Below are positions 45,147 through 45,478 of a DNA stretch of 45,478 bases, one piece after another (within the stretch, counting starts at the first letter, position 1; the number at the start of each line of letters is the position of its first letter). The stretch covers positions 1 to 45,478 of the forward strand of contig JANRLT010000071.1 in assembly GCA_033762255.1 (NCBI GenBank), written 5' to 3'. Position numbers and translations under genes: made by a program. The DNA comes from Pirellulales bacterium (GTDB taxonomy: Bacteria > Planctomycetota > Planctomycetia > Pirellulales > JALHPA01). A model generated the notes under the pieces. That model saw nothing but the letters and a program-made list of their open reading frames with translations. It was not told the DNA's origin and searched no databases.

Positions 45147-45478
45147 ATGTCAGATACCCAGAACATTGCCGACCTTTGGCAAGCGAACCTCGATTTGCTG
45201 CGGGAACGGAACCCCAAATTATCGGTGGGCCAGGCGGTCGCCAAGCTTGTGAAAGAGCAACCGCTTTTGCATCAACAATTTTTGGCGGCGGCAAACGCCC
45301 GGCAGGGGGCACGGCACGAAAAGCCCGGCACCAAGGCCAAGCCCGCCCAAGTGGCATGGGAATCGGCACTTGAGGCATTAACCGACAAAGGCATGCCGCG
45401 AGCACGGGCAACGGCACATCTGGCAAAAACCCGACCCGAACTGAGAAGTGCTTACGTGGCGGAACACAACGAACAAGC
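45147..45478 (+). CDS. First element gene, unknown, open at window end
   Basis: The frame from the ATG at 45147 is open to the end, about 110 residues. It begins MSDTQNIADLWQANLDLLRE and continues with helical segments and a basic Lys/Pro linker (HEKPGTKAKPAQVAWESALE). The end, RPELRSAYVAEHNEQ, is reminiscent of phage-element small proteins, but I do not recognise a family. No strong Shine-Dalgarno is present; AAAGTGAG lies upstream. It lies 40 bases after the integrase tail stop. Confidence 0.5.
   Translation, partial: MSDTQNIADLWQANLDLLRERNPKLSVGQAVAKLVKEQPLLHQQFLAAANARQGARHEKPGTKAKPAQVAWESALEALTDKGMPRARATAHLAKTRPELRSAYVAEHNEQ

Larger units (their letters stand above)
44770..45478 (+). mobile_element. 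Right-end integrated element, start only
   Basis: From the tRNA-Phe 3' half rightwards the DNA appears to belong to another element: an integrase tail, then a protein-coding gene reading out of the window. The far end and recombinase core are not visible. Confidence 0.45.

Overview
The window looks like a Planctomycetes chromosome, most likely of the Pirellulales type. It carries a PSCyt1/DUF1549/DUF1553 protein followed by a DUF1501 protein, a large secreted protein with an LEPRL-type N-terminal motif and a dockerin, a PEP-CTERM lectin, a topoisomerase VI A subunit, and several planctomycete-style small families (DUF4259, DUF6932, SMI1/KNR4-like, YkgJ-like). This lineage call rests on remembered families, not on a database search.

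Layout. Positions 1-2914 (minus strand) hold a mobile-element module: a RepA-like ATPase cut by the window edge, two excisionase-type helix-turn-helix proteins, a small unknown protein and a larger unknown one. Positions 3747-14598 (plus strand) form a tightly coupled six-gene operon that reads as a DISARM-like anti-phage island. It has two proteins of unknown function, a NERD-nuclease/UvrD-type helicase, a DrmA-type helicase, a DrmB-type DUF1998 protein and a C5-cytosine methyltransferase. No phospholipase-D protein (DrmC) is present; the NERD-helicase occupies the accessory position. Positions 14599-17264 are a scar zone with a pentapeptide-repeat fragment, a PEP-CTERM lectin gene, an integrase-tail-like fragment and another gene remnant.

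Positions 17265-25038 are a carbohydrate cluster made largely of fused enzymes: glycosyltransferase plus UDP-galactopyranose-mutase-like flavoprotein, a small zinc-ribbon protein, GH1 glycosidase plus RmlD-like reductase, and a GH2 glycosidase. Positions 25372-30288 hold the cytochrome/DUF1549/DUF1553 protein and its DUF1501 partner. Positions 30695-35494 (minus) encode a roughly 1600-residue secreted nuclease/phosphatase-like dockerin protein. From 35858 to 44486 come mostly small genes: DUF2283, SMI1-like, DUF1579, DUF4259, a Gly/His/Pro-rich secreted protein, a YkgJ-like protein, topoisomerase VI A, a DUF6932 nucleotidyltransferase-like pair, membrane proteins and a SET-domain protein.

At the right end (44718-45478) a tRNA-Phe 3' half with its own terminator marks an attachment site. 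It is followed by an integrase C-terminal tail and the first gene of another integrated element that continues past the window. The DISARM-like operon is therefore close to at least one mobile module and one recombination scar, as expected for a horizontally moving defence island.
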